A DNA stretch of 64,000 nt from assembly GCA_001791275.1 (NCBI GenBank), contig MGEH01000018.1, forward strand, positions 1-64,000, in the 5' to 3' direction. The notes under the pieces were generated by a model that did no database searches, was not told the DNA's origin, and worked only from the letters and a program-made list of their open reading frames with translations. This document shows positions 1 to 9,736 of the stretch, one piece after another. A program made the translations under genes and the position numbers. Numbering within the stretch: the stretch's first letter is position 1; every line of letters starts with the position of its first letter. The stretch is from Candidatus Uhrbacteria bacterium RIFCSPHIGHO2_12_FULL_60_25 (lineage in GTDB: Bacteria > Patescibacteriota > Patescibacteriia > 2-12-FULL-60-25).

Positions 1-255
1 TCCTATCTCATACCATTCACGTTCGACGATCTGACCACATCCGCTCAGCGTCATGTGTCCGCCCCGGACATCTCCGAGCAGACATTCCATCCCTTTCGTA
101 CATATCGTGACGCCATACGTCCCCGGGGCGGAGTAGTCCACGCCGGGCAGACGGATGGATCGCCTCCCGTTGAAATCCCACGCAAATGGATTTTTTGGCA
201 TCTATCCATTAAGTCTATTGAGCCTTTATTTATCATCCTGTACCCTCTGTGCATT

Positions 256-561
256 ATGCCGCTCACCCGCGAAGACGTTGCCGCGCTGGCGCACCTGGCG
301 CGCATCGGCTTGTCCGACGATGAAATTGCGCGCGCCGAGAAGGAATTGGAAAACGTCTTGAAGTACGTGGATCGTCTTCAGAAAGTTGATACGTCCGGCG
401 TCGAAGAAGCCGCTCCTCCGGCCGTTGCGGCCGCGTCGTTCCGTGAAGACGCGGTCATCGCGTGCGACGAGGTGGGGCGTCAGACGATCCTGTCGAATTT
501 TCCCGCGCGTCAGATCGATTTGTTAAAAGCTCCAGCTGTTTTTGACGCACCAAAGAAATGA
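256..561 (+). CDS. gatC: Aspartyl/glutamyl-tRNA amidotransferase subunit C
   Basis: MPLTREDVAALAHLARIGLSDDEIARAEKEL..., typical GatC; overlaps gatA start; internal ATG at 256 preferred over ORF start at 55. Confidence 0.93.
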   Translation: MPLTREDVAALAHLARIGLSDDEIARAEKELENVLKYVDRLQKVDTSGVEEAAPPAVAAASFREDAVIACDEVGRQTILSNFPARQIDLLKAPAVFDAPKK

Positions 562-1997
562 AGGCCTTGAATGAATTAAGTATTGCAGAAGCGCGTGAGC
601 GCCTTGACCAAGGTGCGGTGTCTTCCGTGGCGCTCACGGAAGCATGTCTCGGCCAGATCCAGTCGCTCGACGGTGCGCTGCACGCGTTCCTCGAGGTCTG
701 GCCGGACGAGGCCTTGCAAGAGGCCAAGCGGTCGGACGAACGGCGCAGTCGCGGACTCCGTCTTGGCGAATTCGACGGCATCCCGCTCGCGGTGAAGGAC
801 AACATGCTGGTCCAGGGCCGTCACTGCTCGGCAGGGTCAAAAATTCTTGAAAACTACGTCGCCACGAATGACGCGACGGTGGTCGCGAAGCTCAAAACAC
901 AGGGCGCCGTCTTCCTCGGCCGGACGAACATGGACGAGTTCGCCATGGGGTCGTCTACCGAGAACTCGGCCTATGGACCCACAAAACACCCGCGTGACCC
1001 GGCGCGGGTCCCGGGCGGTTCTTCCGGCGGGAGCGCGGTCGCCGTGGCGGCGAACATGTGCCTGGGCGCGCTCGGGTCAGACACCGGCGGGTCCATCCGG
1101 CAGCCGGCGTCGCTCTGCGGCATCGTCGGTTTGAAGCCAACGTACGGGCGCGTCTCACGCTCCGGTCTCATTGCTATGGCATCGTCGTTCGATCAGATCG
1201 GGCCTCTCGCGAAGAGCGTCGAAGACGCGGCGCGTCTTTTTGAAGCAATACAGGGAGCGGATGTATTAGACCAGACGACGGCGAATGTGGAGGCGTTTCA
1301 GGCGTCAGGTGCAGTCGTTAGGCGTCAGGGGTTGGAAGGAGTACGCGTTGGGATGCCGAGGCAGGCGTGGGGAAAGGGGATGACGGACGAGGTACGGACG
1401 CGCGTTCGTGCCGCCGTCGACGTGTTGACGTCGCTCGGTGCCGAGGTCGTGGACGTTGATCTCCCATATGCGGACGAAGCGCTTGCCGTGTACTACGTGC
1501 TCATGCCCTGCGAAGTCTCCGCGAACCTGGCGCGCTTTGACGGGATGCGATATGGAGTTCGCGCGCAGGCGTCCACGCTGCTTGAGACGTACTTGCAGTC
1601 GCGCGCGTCCGGTCTCGGCCGCGAAGTCCGTCGGCGCATCCTGCTCGGCACGTACGCCCTGTCGCGCGGGTACTATGACGCGTACTACCGTCAGGCAAAG
1701 AGAGTCCAAACGTTGATCCAGAATGCGTATGCGTCGGCGTTCGAGCACGTGGACGTGCTCGTGAGCCCCACGTCGCCATCAACGGCCTTCAAACTCGGCG
1801 AGAAGACGAGCGATCCGCTCGCCATGTATCTCGAGGACCTCTTTACGGTCGGCGCGAACGTTGCAGGATTGCCGGCCGTGTCCGTTCCGTGCGGAGATGC
1901 GTCCGGCCTCCCTGTCGGACTCCACCTCACAGGCCGGATGTTCGATGAAGCGACGCTCCTCGGAGTCGCGCGCGCGTACGAAGGCGCACGCGGGTAG
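558..1997 (+). CDS. gatA: Aspartyl/glutamyl-tRNA amidotransferase subunit A
   Basis: Amidase signature GGSSGGSAVAVAANMCLGALGSDTGGSIRQPA. Confidence 0.97.
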   Translation: MKALNELSIAEARERLDQGAVSSVALTEACLGQIQSLDGALHAFLEVWPDEALQEAKRSDERRSRGLRLGEFDGIPLAVKDNMLVQGRHCSAGSKILENYVATNDATVVAKLKTQGAVFLGRTNMDEFAMGSSTENSAYGPTKHPRDPARVPGGSSGGSAVAVAANMCLGALGSDTGGSIRQPASLCGIVGLKPTYGRVSRSGLIAMASSFDQIGPLAKSVEDAARLFEAIQGADVLDQTTANVEAFQASGAVVRRQGLEGVRVGMPRQAWGKGMTDEVRTRVRAAVDVLTSLGAEVVDVDLPYADEALAVYYVLMPCEVSANLARFDGMRYGVRAQASTLLETYLQSRASGLGREVRRRILLGTYALSRGYYDAYYRQAKRVQTLIQNAYASAFEHVDVLVSPTSPSTAFKLGEKTSDPLAMYLEDLFTVGANVAGLPAVSVPCGDASGLPVGLHLTGRMFDEATLLGVARAYEGARG

Positions 1998-2006
1998 ACA
2001 CATCCC

Positions 2007-2483
2007 ATGGAAGAGACTATTTTCAATCTCGAACCCGCCACGCGCGCGGCAACATCGTTGCCGCCCGTCGCCATTGCCGTGATCGCGGTCCTCATCCTCC
2101 TCATCCTGGCCGCGATGGTGATCGTGCTGCGCCGCTACCTTACGCAGCCGGAAATGCACGGGATGAGCCGTGAGGAGATCCGCGCGCGCTGGGAGGAGAT
2201 CGAGAAAATCGGCGCGTCGAGCGTGATGGGCGGGAAGATGGCCATTGTCGAAGCCGACAAGCTCCTCGATAGCTCGCTCAAATCCATGACCATCCCGGGA
2301 GAGACGCTGGGCGAACGTTTGAAATTCGCAAGCTACAAGTATCCGGAACTGCGCAAGGTCTGGTTCGCGCACAAACTGCGGAATCAGCTTGTTCACGAAG
2401 CGTCGTTCGAGATCAGCGTCTCACAGGCAAAAGCGGCGCTGCATGAGTACAAAAAGGCATTAAGGGTCATCCACGTGCTGTAA
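2007..2483 (+). CDS. Hypothetical protein with N-terminal transmembrane helix
   Basis: Intact ORF between gatA and lgt; hydrophobic AIAVIAVLILLILAAMVIVL. Confidence 0.75.
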   Translation: MEETIFNLEPATRAATSLPPVAIAVIAVLILLILAAMVIVLRRYLTQPEMHGMSREEIRARWEEIEKIGASSVMGGKMAIVEADKLLDSSLKSMTIPGETLGERLKFASYKYPELRKVWFAHKLRNQLVHEASFEISVSQAKAALHEYKKALRVIHVL

Positions 2484-3232
2484 TGATCCCCTGGATTGAA
2501 AGCCACACGTACGCAATCGGCCCCGTCGTCCTTCAGACGTGGGGGACCTTTGTCGCTGCCGGATTCCTCGTCGCGACGTACGTCGCAGCGCGTCGTGCAA
2601 CGTCTCGTGGTCTGGATCCGAAGCACGTGTGGGATGTGGCGTTCTGGATTTTTATCGCGGCCTTTGTCGGGTCTCGCGTGTTTCACGTCTTGTTCTACGA
2701 TCCCGCGTACTACGCGCAGCACCCGTTGGACGCCATTGATCCGCGAAAGCCGGGGTACGCCATCATGGGCGGGTTTCTGGCCGCCGCAGCGGTCTTTACA
2801 TTCTACGTCAGACGCAAGGGCCTCGACTGGATGCAGTACGCAGATACGCTCATATGGGGCGTGCCGTGGGGGTGTGGCATTGGACGCATCGGGTGCTTCC
2901 TCATTCATGACCATCCGGGAACGCTTACGTCCTTCGCGCTCGGCGTGAAGTATCCAGACGGACAGACGCGCCATGACCTCGGTCTCTACCTGTCCATCTT
3001 CGGGTTCCTCGTCGGCATCGCGTTTCTCCTGCTCGATCGTAAAAAACGTCAGATCGGTTTCTTTTTTGGCGCGTTCCTCGTCATCGACGGCGTCGGCCGC
3101 TTTCTATTGGATTTTCTTCGCATCGTTGATCGGCGCGTGTTCGGCCTCACGCCGACGCAGTGGGTTCTCCTTGGGACAGTCGCGATTGGTGTCTGGGTCC
3201 TCCGAGCCAGACGCGTCCTTCAGTCACCGTGA
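2483..3232 (+). CDS. lgt: Prolipoprotein diacylglyceryl transferase family protein
   Basis: Multi-TM protein with GRIG signature (GCGIGRIGCF) and Lgt-like N-terminus. Confidence 0.85.
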   Translation: MIPWIESHTYAIGPVVLQTWGTFVAAGFLVATYVAARRATSRGLDPKHVWDVAFWIFIAAFVGSRVFHVLFYDPAYYAQHPLDAIDPRKPGYAIMGGFLAAAAVFTFYVRRKGLDWMQYADTLIWGVPWGCGIGRIGCFLIHDHPGTLTSFALGVKYPDGQTRHDLGLYLSIFGFLVGIAFLLLDRKKRQIGFFFGAFLVIDGVGRFLLDFLRIVDRRVFGLTPTQWVLLGTVAIGVWVLRARRVLQSP

Positions 3233-3235
3233 TGC

Positions 3236-3241
3236 TATACT
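3236..3241 (+). promoter_or_regulatory. -10 box TATACT (extended TGc) 6 nt before trxB ATG
   Basis: TGcTATACT-aggttc-ATG. Confidence 0.5.
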
Positions 3242-3247
3242 AGGTTC

Positions 3248-4168
3248 ATGTACGACGCGGTCATTGTCGGTGGGGGGCCGGCGGGTTTGGCTGCGGCCGT
3301 GTACCTCGCACGACATAAATTGAACTTCATCATGCTCACCGGTGACATCGGTGGGCAGACGCTTTGGTCAAGCGACGTGGAGAATTATCTCGGCTTTCAT
3401 CTGATTGATGGCGTGAAGCTGGTCGGTGAGTTCAAGAAACATCTGGAGGATTACAAAGATGCGTTTGAATTGCATGAAGGGGAACCGGTCACGAATGTCG
3501 AACGCGCCGATAGAGGTTTTCGCGTCACGACCGAGAAAGGGTCGTATGACACAAAAACAGTCTTGATCGCAACGGGCGAGACGCACCGCCGGCTGAACGT
3601 CCCGGGCGAGAAGGAGCTGTATGGACACGGTGTCACGTATTGCGCAACGTGCGATGCGCCGCTCTTCAGCGGAAAGGATGTCGCGGTTATCGGTGGCGGG
3701 AATAGCGCCATGGACGCCGCGTTGTTCCTCGAAAAATACGCCTCGCACGTCACGCTCATGACCGTGAACAAGGAACTTGCGGGCGACGCGGTCATGAAGA
3801 AAAAATGTGAGACGAGCGCGAAGATTTCCGTCATTCCGAATGCGACCGTCACCGCCATCAAGGGTACGGATCAGAACAAGGTCACGGGAGTGGAATATCG
3901 TCTCGCCGAAGGAACAGCGCAGGTGAAAGAGACGGAAGGAGTCTTCATCGAGATCGGTCTTGTTCCCGTTTCCGGCTTCATCAGGATCGTCGAAAAAAAT
4001 AAGTGGGGTGAGATCGTCGTGGACAAGAAGAATGCCACGAACGTCCCAGGGATCTGGGCGGCGGGAGACGTGACGGACGTAACGGAAAAACAGATCGCCG
4101 TTGCCGTCGGGGAGGGGAGCAAGGCGTCGCTTGAGATCATTAAATGGCTTCAGTCGCAGGCGGCATGA
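3248..4168 (+). CDS. trxB: Thioredoxin reductase
   Basis: GGGPAGLAAAVYLAR FAD motif, CATCDAPLF redox motif, GGGNSAMDAALFL NAD(P) motif. Confidence 0.95.
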   Translation: MYDAVIVGGGPAGLAAAVYLARHKLNFIMLTGDIGGQTLWSSDVENYLGFHLIDGVKLVGEFKKHLEDYKDAFELHEGEPVTNVERADRGFRVTTEKGSYDTKTVLIATGETHRRLNVPGEKELYGHGVTYCATCDAPLFSGKDVAVIGGGNSAMDAALFLEKYASHVTLMTVNKELAGDAVMKKKCETSAKISVIPNATVTAIKGTDQNKVTGVEYRLAEGTAQVKETEGVFIEIGLVPVSGFIRIVEKNKWGEIVVDKKNATNVPGIWAAGDVTDVTEKQIAVAVGEGSKASLEIIKWLQSQAA

Positions 4169-4203
4169 CACGCCGCTGGCATGTGTGTTAGTGTGCCTGA
4201 ACT

Positions 4204-4902
4204 ATGCAAGGCCAATCCGACCCCCGCACCCCGTTTGTCATCGGCATCATCCTCCTCGGCGTCGTCCTCCTGGGCGGCATCGTGTGGGCTGTCGCCTACG
4301 CGCCGTCCGACTCATCGGACCGTGGGCGCACGGACGTGAATGTGTCATTCAACGATGAGAACGATCCCACGCTCGGACCGTCAGACGCCCCCGTCGTGTT
4401 ACGCATCTTCGGCGATTACCAGTGCCCGGCGTGTAAGGCCGCCGAACCGGGCGTCACGTACGTGAGGCGTACCTACGCAGACCGTCTCAAGATCGTGTGG
4501 AACGACTTTCCGCTGCAGTCTCTCCATCGGAACGCGCGGAATGCTGCGAATGCGGCTCGGTGTGCCGAGGAACAGGGGAAGTTCTGGGACATGCACGACG
4601 CGCTGTATGATTTTCAGTCCGACTGGTCTGAAAAATCCAATCCGCGAGATGACTTCCACGCGCTCGCCAGCCGCGTCCAACTCAACGTCGACGCGTTCGA
4701 TTCGTGCTACGACGATAAAAAGTATGACGCGAAGGTCTACGCGGACGTCCAAGAGGGGAATGCGAACAGCGTTGATTCAACACCGACGTTTTTCATCAAC
4801 AAACGGAAAATCACCGGTATCCTGACACCTGCGGAATGGGATAAGGAACTCCAGGCGGTTCTCGGTCCGCCATTGACGCCCGCAGCAACCTCCACAAAGT
4901 AA
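4204..4902 (+). CDS. DsbA-family thioredoxin-fold protein, membrane anchored
   Basis: N-terminal TM; FGDYQCPACKAAEPG CxxC motif. Confidence 0.9.
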   Translation: MQGQSDPRTPFVIGIILLGVVLLGGIVWAVAYAPSDSSDRGRTDVNVSFNDENDPTLGPSDAPVVLRIFGDYQCPACKAAEPGVTYVRRTYADRLKIVWNDFPLQSLHRNARNAANAARCAEEQGKFWDMHDALYDFQSDWSEKSNPRDDFHALASRVQLNVDAFDSCYDDKKYDAKVYADVQEGNANSVDSTPTFFINKRKITGILTPAEWDKELQAVLGPPLTPAATSTK

Positions 4903-4914
4903 AAAAAAAGAAAA

Positions 4915-4945
4915 GAGGCGCCACACGGAGTCCGTGGGGCGCCTC
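4915..4945 (-). terminator. Rho-independent terminator of the HAD-like gene
   Basis: GAGGCGCC...GGCGCCTC stem followed on minus strand by a T-rich tract. Confidence 0.7.
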
Positions 4946-5525
4946 ATGCGTTGAGCTTGCGAATTTCCTCGTAGAGTTCGTTCCAACCGGTGACCCGGTG
5001 AGCGAAACCGTCAAGGTCCACGTGTTCGTTGTTGTGTTCCGCGAAGAGGAAGCGCTTCTTCACCGCGTGGCGGAGGAGGCGCAGCTTTTCGGGGTCGTTG
5101 TCCACGAAAACGTCGAGTCCGCGCTGCTGGGCAGCTTCGGATTTGTCGATCTCGCACATGCCAATCCCGATGACTTCAACCTGCTTCAGTCCGATGCGAT
5201 TGCACCAACTGCGCGCAATTTTCACGTGTCGGCGGCTGCTTGAGCTGATCACGACGACTTCATGGCCGTCAGCCAGAAGCCGTTTGATCTTGCTCACGGC
5301 GCCCTGGACGGGCGTCATGACCTGGCGCGCGATGTGCGGCCGCCAGTAGACGTCGATTTTCAGATCACGGTACTGCCTGATCGTGAGACGGTTGCCGCCC
5401 CGTCCGACCGCCATGTTCCGGAGGAACATGCTGCGGGTGAGGCGCTTGCCGTAGTGGGGCGCTCGTTCTGCTTTCATCCTGGCGCTGTCCACAACAACGC
5501 CATGGAAATCGAGTCCGATTTTCAC
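4944..5525 (-). CDS. HAD-like hydrolase
   Basis: MKIGLDFHGVVVDSA (DxDG-like motif I), VVVISSSSRRH, FVDNDPEK; GTG start with AAGGAGG upstream. Confidence 0.75.
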   Translation of the reverse strand: MKIGLDFHGVVVDSARMKAERAPHYGKRLTRSMFLRNMAVGRGGNRLTIRQYRDLKIDVYWRPHIARQVMTPVQGAVSKIKRLLADGHEVVVISSSSRRHVKIARSWCNRIGLKQVEVIGIGMCEIDKSEAAQQRGLDVFVDNDPEKLRLLRHAVKKRFLFAEHNNEHVDLDGFAHRVTGWNELYEEIRKLNA

Positions 5526-5749
5526 GCGTTGCCTCCTTGTGAACCGCTACAGGGTGTGTACGCACGATAGCCCTCGGGTTGAGCGTTGAAAGGTACGGAA
5601 GCCGGACGCTCCCTGATGCGGGATATGTATCACGGGCCGTCAGATGCGTCCAGACACATGTCCAGACACATCCTTGATGCAAGCGCATCAATCGGCTACC
5701 ATTCTCGCGCTTCGACGAACCCCGCACTTCGCGAATGGCGGGGGAGCAC

Positions 5750-5838
<89 letters not shown>

Positions 5839-5840
5839 CA

Positions 5841-5870
5841 TGAAAAAACCGGCACATGCCGGTTTTTTCA
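5841..5870. terminator. Bidirectional terminator between tRNA-Ser and DsbA-like gene
   Basis: Perfect palindrome TGAAAAAACCGGCA-CA-TGCCGGTTTTTTCA. Confidence 0.85.
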
Positions 5871-5885
5871 TGTCTGCGCTCTGAC

Positions 5886-6659
5886 TTAGCTCTTCGCACC
5901 TTCCTGTTCCACGATCTGCTTGAACGTGGCGAGCGGAACCGCGCCTTCCACGATCTTGCCGTTCACGAACGTGCCTGGCGTACCGGTGACACCTGCTGCA
6001 CCGCCTTCCTGCGTCTGTGTGGCGATTTTGGCGGCGGTTTCGCCTTTGTCCAGACAGTTGTTGAACTTGGTAGTGTCGAGCCCGAGCTCTTTGGCCGTGT
6101 CCTTCCACTTTTGGACGGACATGGCGCCGGCCTGGTTCGCCTCAAAGATCTTGTCATGCATCTCCCAGAACTTGCCCTGGTTCCCGGCGCACTCGGACGC
6201 TTCGGCGGCTTTCTGCGCTTCCGGATGGAATGAGAGCGGGAAGTGGCGATACACGAGCCGGACGTCGTTCTTGTAATCCTGCAGGAGCTGGTTCACCGTC
6301 GCGACGTGACGCAAGCAGAACGGACACTCGAAGTCCGAGTACTCGATCAGCGTGACTTTGGCGTTTTTGTTGCCTCGGATGTAGTCCGTCTTGTCGTCCA
6401 CCTCTTTGACGGGTGCGGATGGGGGAGCGGGCGCGTCTGCCTGTGCGCTCGGTGTGGGGCTCGGGATGGCTGCCGCAATCGTTCCACCGTTTCCGGCAAG
6501 TGCACCGAGAGACTGGCCTTTCAGCATCATGGAGACGAGGACGATAAGCGCGAGGACGGAGACGGAACCTACGCCGGTCGTAAGACCGAGCAGGAACATG
6601 GTTTTCGGGCTGCCGGAGAGACCGCCAACGGGCTGTTCATCGTTTGAGAGGATACTCAT
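5886..6659 (-). CDS. DsbA-family thioredoxin-fold protein, membrane anchored
   Basis: IEYSDFECPFCLRHV CxxC motif, TM near N-terminus; start MSILSNDEQ preferred over ORF start at 6869. Confidence 0.9.
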   Translation of the reverse strand: MSILSNDEQPVGGLSGSPKTMFLLGLTTGVGSVSVLALIVLVSMMLKGQSLGALAGNGGTIAAAIPSPTPSAQADAPAPPSAPVKEVDDKTDYIRGNKNAKVTLIEYSDFECPFCLRHVATVNQLLQDYKNDVRLVYRHFPLSFHPEAQKAAEASECAGNQGKFWEMHDKIFEANQAGAMSVQKWKDTAKELGLDTTKFNNCLDKGETAAKIATQTQEGGAAGVTGTPGTFVNGKIVEGAVPLATFKQIVEQEGAKS

Positions 6660-7064
6660 AAGAGATGTTATAGAGAGTGAATCAAGAGTGTCCCGGTTCA
6701 CGGTCAGGTGCCCGGATTCTGTTGGATGAGGGGAAACGTTGGGGGTGACCGACATCCGTCGTACGTTTTGCATCGTGCGTCGTGACATCCGGACGACGGA
6801 CGACGAATTTCGACGTCGGGATGAGGCCGGTTTGTGTGTGCGGCGAAAGCGTGACTTTCGGTTCTGCATGGACGCACCCGCGCGCAGAACGCAGCTTCTC
6901 GGCCACGCTCATGTTCAGGATCTTGTATGGTCCTGCGTCACGTACGGTCCCGGCAAGGACCGGAGACACCGATCCCAGCGTGAGGACGGTCGTAAGAAGC
7001 GGTACAAGCAATCGCTTCGACATGGGGGACAGTGTGCACTGTCCGGTCGTTCATCGCAAGAGCG

Positions 7065-7093
7065 TCGACACGCGCGCGGACTCCGTCTATACT
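7065..7093 (+). promoter_or_regulatory. Putative sigma70 promoter of uvrA
   Basis: TCGACA-17 nt-TATACT. Confidence 0.6.
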
Positions 7094-7129
7094 ACCCCCT
7101 ACGACCCGGTCTGACGGGCGTCTTCATAT

Positions 7130-9685
7130 ATGCAAGACAAGATCGTCATCAAGGGCGCGCGCGAGCATAACCTCAAGAATATTTCGCTTGAGCTGCCGCG
7201 CAACAAGATGATCGTATTTACCGGCCTGTCCGGCTCCGGCAAGTCGAGTTTGGCGTTCGATACGATTTTCGCCGAAGGACAGCGGCGCTACGTCGAGTCG
7301 TTAAGTGCGTACGCCCGTCAATTTTTAGGCCAGATGGACAAGCCGGACGTGGATGAGATCGAAGGCCTGTCACCGGCTATCTCCATCGATCAGAAGGCGC
7401 ACAGCGCGAACCCGCGTTCCACGGTCGCCACGATCACGGAGATCTACGACTACATGCGCGTGCTCTACGCGCGCGTGGGCAAGCCGCACTGTCCGGTCTG
7501 CGGCAAGCCTATCCGCCGTCTCACGTCCGAGCAGATCGTGGACGCGATTTTGAAACGCACGGTCGAGATCCACACGAATCCGCAGGAGATCAAGAAGCGG
7601 AAAGGGGACTTCACGAACGAGATCGTCGTGCTCGCCCCGGCGGTCCGCGGGCGGAAAGGGGAGTACATGCAGCTCCTCCAGGATTTCTATCACGACGGAT
7701 TCCTCGAAGCGCGCGTGGATGGGACCGTCGTCTCGCTCCGGAGCCGCGTCCCGCTCCGTAAGTTTCAGCAGCACACGATCGAGCTCATTGTGGACCGCGT
7801 GCCGCTCGGCTGGCCGGTCGAACAGAACAAACAGCTCCGGTCGCGTCTCGCCGAAGCGGTCGAGATGGCGCTCGAGCGCGGCAATGACACGGTGAACGCC
7901 GTCTTGGACGACGAATCGGAGATGCTCATGAGCTCGCGTTTCTCCTGCCCGGACGACGGGTTCGCGTTCCCGGAGATCGAGCCCCGTCTCTTTTCATTCA
8001 ACTCGCCGTACGGCGCCTGTCCAACCTGTAACGGTCTCGGAACGAAAGAACTGTTTTCCGAAGAGGTCTGCCCGGCCTGCAACGGCGCACGCCTGCGCAC
8101 CGAGTCCATGCACGTGCTGGTCAACGGGAAGAACATCGTGGAGAGCGTCCGCGAGAACATCAGCGCGTCGCACGCCTTCTATACGGGTCTCGACCTGAAT
8201 GAGACGGATCAAGCGATCTCGGCGCCGATCCTGCGAGAGATCCTGGCGCGTCTGCAATTCCTGCTCGACGTCGGCCTCCATTACCTCACGCTCGACCGCA
8301 TCGCGGGGTCGCTCTCCGGCGGCGAAGCGCAGCGCATCCGTCTCGCGTCACAGATCGGATCCCGCCTGGTCGGGACGCTCTACATTCTCGACGAACCGAC
8401 GATCGGCCTGCATCAGCGCGACAACGTGAAGCTCATCGAGACGCTGGAGAAGCTGCGCGATCTCGGCAACACGATCATCGTCGTCGAACACGACGAGGAT
8501 ACGATTTCCGCGTCGGATTACCTGGTCGACATCGGTCCGGGTGCCGGCAGGCACGGCGGAGAGATCGTGGCGGCCGGGCCCATGCCGAAGGTCCTGCAGC
8601 ACAAGGGCAGCCTCACGTGCGCGTACCTGCGAGGGGACGCGTCCATTCCGATGCCGAAGAAGCGTCGTGCGGACGCGTCCACCTTTCTCGAGGTACGTGG
8701 TGCGCTGGAAAACAACTTGAAGAACATCAACGTCAAAATTCCTCTGAAGCGTTTTGTCTGCGTCACGGGCGTGTCCGGATCGGGGAAGTCAACGCTCATG
8801 ATCGACATCATCTACCGCGCACTGGCACGTGAATTGAACGGCGCTCTGGTCGAACCAGGCCGTCACAAGGCGATCCAAGGGATGAACTGGCTTGACAAAA
8901 TCGTTGACGTGGACCAGTCGCCGATCGGGCGCACGCCGCGATCCAATCCGGCCACGTACACGGGCATCTGGAACCACGTGCGGGACCTGTTCGCAATGAC
9001 TCCGGAGGCCAGAGTCCGCGCGTATACGAAAGGGCGGTTCAGTTTCAACGTCCAGGGCGGGCGGTGCGAGCACTGCGAGGGTAACGGGCAGATTGCGATC
9101 GAGATGCACTTCCTCCCGACAGTTTTCGTCCAATGCGACGTGTGCAAGGGGCGCCGCTTTGGCCGCGAGACGCTCGAAGTCAAATATCGCAACAAGAACA
9201 TCCACGAGGTCCTCACCATGACCGTGGAGGAAGCGAACGGGTTCTTCTCCGACATCCCGCCCATCCATGACAAGACGAAGATTCTCGAGGAAGTCGGGCT
9301 CGGGTACATCCAATTGGGTCAGTCCGCAACCACGCTGTCCGGCGGGGAAGCGCAACGCATCAAACTCGCGGCCGAGCTCGCCCGTCGCGATACGGGGAAG
9401 ACGTTCTACCTTTTCGACGAGCCGACCACGGGTCTGCACTTCGAAGACATTCGAAAATTTCTTGAGGTCCTCCACCGTCTCGTCAATCGCGGAAACTCCG
9501 TCGTGGTCATCGAACACAACCTGGATGTGATCAAGAATGCGGACTGGATCATTGATCTCGGTCCCGAAGGCGGAGACGATGGGGGTCGAGTCGTCGCGCA
9601 AGGAACGCCCGAAGACGTGGCTAAGAACAAGAATAGCTATACGGGGCAGTATTTGAGGAAGGCGCTCAAAATGAAATCCCAATGA
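7130..9685 (+). CDS. uvrA: Excinuclease ABC subunit A (shortened)
   Basis: [35 protein letters not shown]; two ABC signatures ([26 protein letters not shown]). Confidence 0.97.
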   Translation: MQDKIVIKGAREHNLKNISLELPRNKMIVFTGLSGSGKSSLAFDTIFAEGQRRYVESLSAYARQFLGQMDKPDVDEIEGLSPAISIDQKAHSANPRSTVATITEIYDYMRVLYARVGKPHCPVCGKPIRRLTSEQIVDAILKRTVEIHTNPQEIKKRKGDFTNEIVVLAPAVRGRKGEYMQLLQDFYHDGFLEARVDGTVVSLRSRVPLRKFQQHTIELIVDRVPLGWPVEQNKQLRSRLAEAVEMALERGNDTVNAVLDDESEMLMSSRFSCPDDGFAFPEIEPRLFSFNSPYGACPTCNGLGTKELFSEEVCPACNGARLRTESMHVLVNGKNIVESVRENISASHAFYTGLDLNETDQAISAPILREILARLQFLLDVGLHYLTLDRIAGSLSGGEAQRIRLASQIGSRLVGTLYILDEPTIGLHQRDNVKLIETLEKLRDLGNTIIVVEHDEDTISASDYLVDIGPGAGRHGGEIVAAGPMPKVLQHKGSLTCAYLRGDASIPMPKKRRADASTFLEVRGALENNLKNINVKIPLKRFVCVTGVSGSGKSTLMIDIIYRALARELNGALVEPGRHKAIQGMNWLDKIVDVDQSPIGRTPRSNPATYTGIWNHVRDLFAMTPEARVRAYTKGRFSFNVQGGRCEHCEGNGQIAIEMHFLPTVFVQCDVCKGRRFGRETLEVKYRNKNIHEVLTMTVEEANGFFSDIPPIHDKTKILEEVGLGYIQLGQSATTLSGGEAQRIKLAAELARRDTGKTFYLFDEPTTGLHFEDIRKFLEVLHRLVNRGNSVVVIEHNLDVIKNADWIIDLGPEGGDDGGRVVAQGTPEDVAKNKNSYTGQYLRKALKMKSQ

Positions 9686-9699
9686 CCAGATATTAAAAG

Positions 9700-9729
9700 C
9701 CCCCGCTCCGTAGAAGCACGAAGCGGGGG
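9700..9729 (-). terminator. Terminator for the 862-aa gene
   Basis: CCCCCGCT...AGCGGGGG hairpin followed on minus strand by CTTTTAATAT. Confidence 0.7.
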
Positions 9730-9736
9730 ACGTCTG

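Noticed and set aside
3368-4171. 267-aa minus-strand ORF over trxB
   Set aside because: Complete antisense overlap with a clear trxB; low-complexity shadow composition.
5625-5680. Tandem GTCCAGACACAT x2 upstream of tRNA-Ser as a regulatory site
   Set aside because: Only two 12-bp units, no supporting context.
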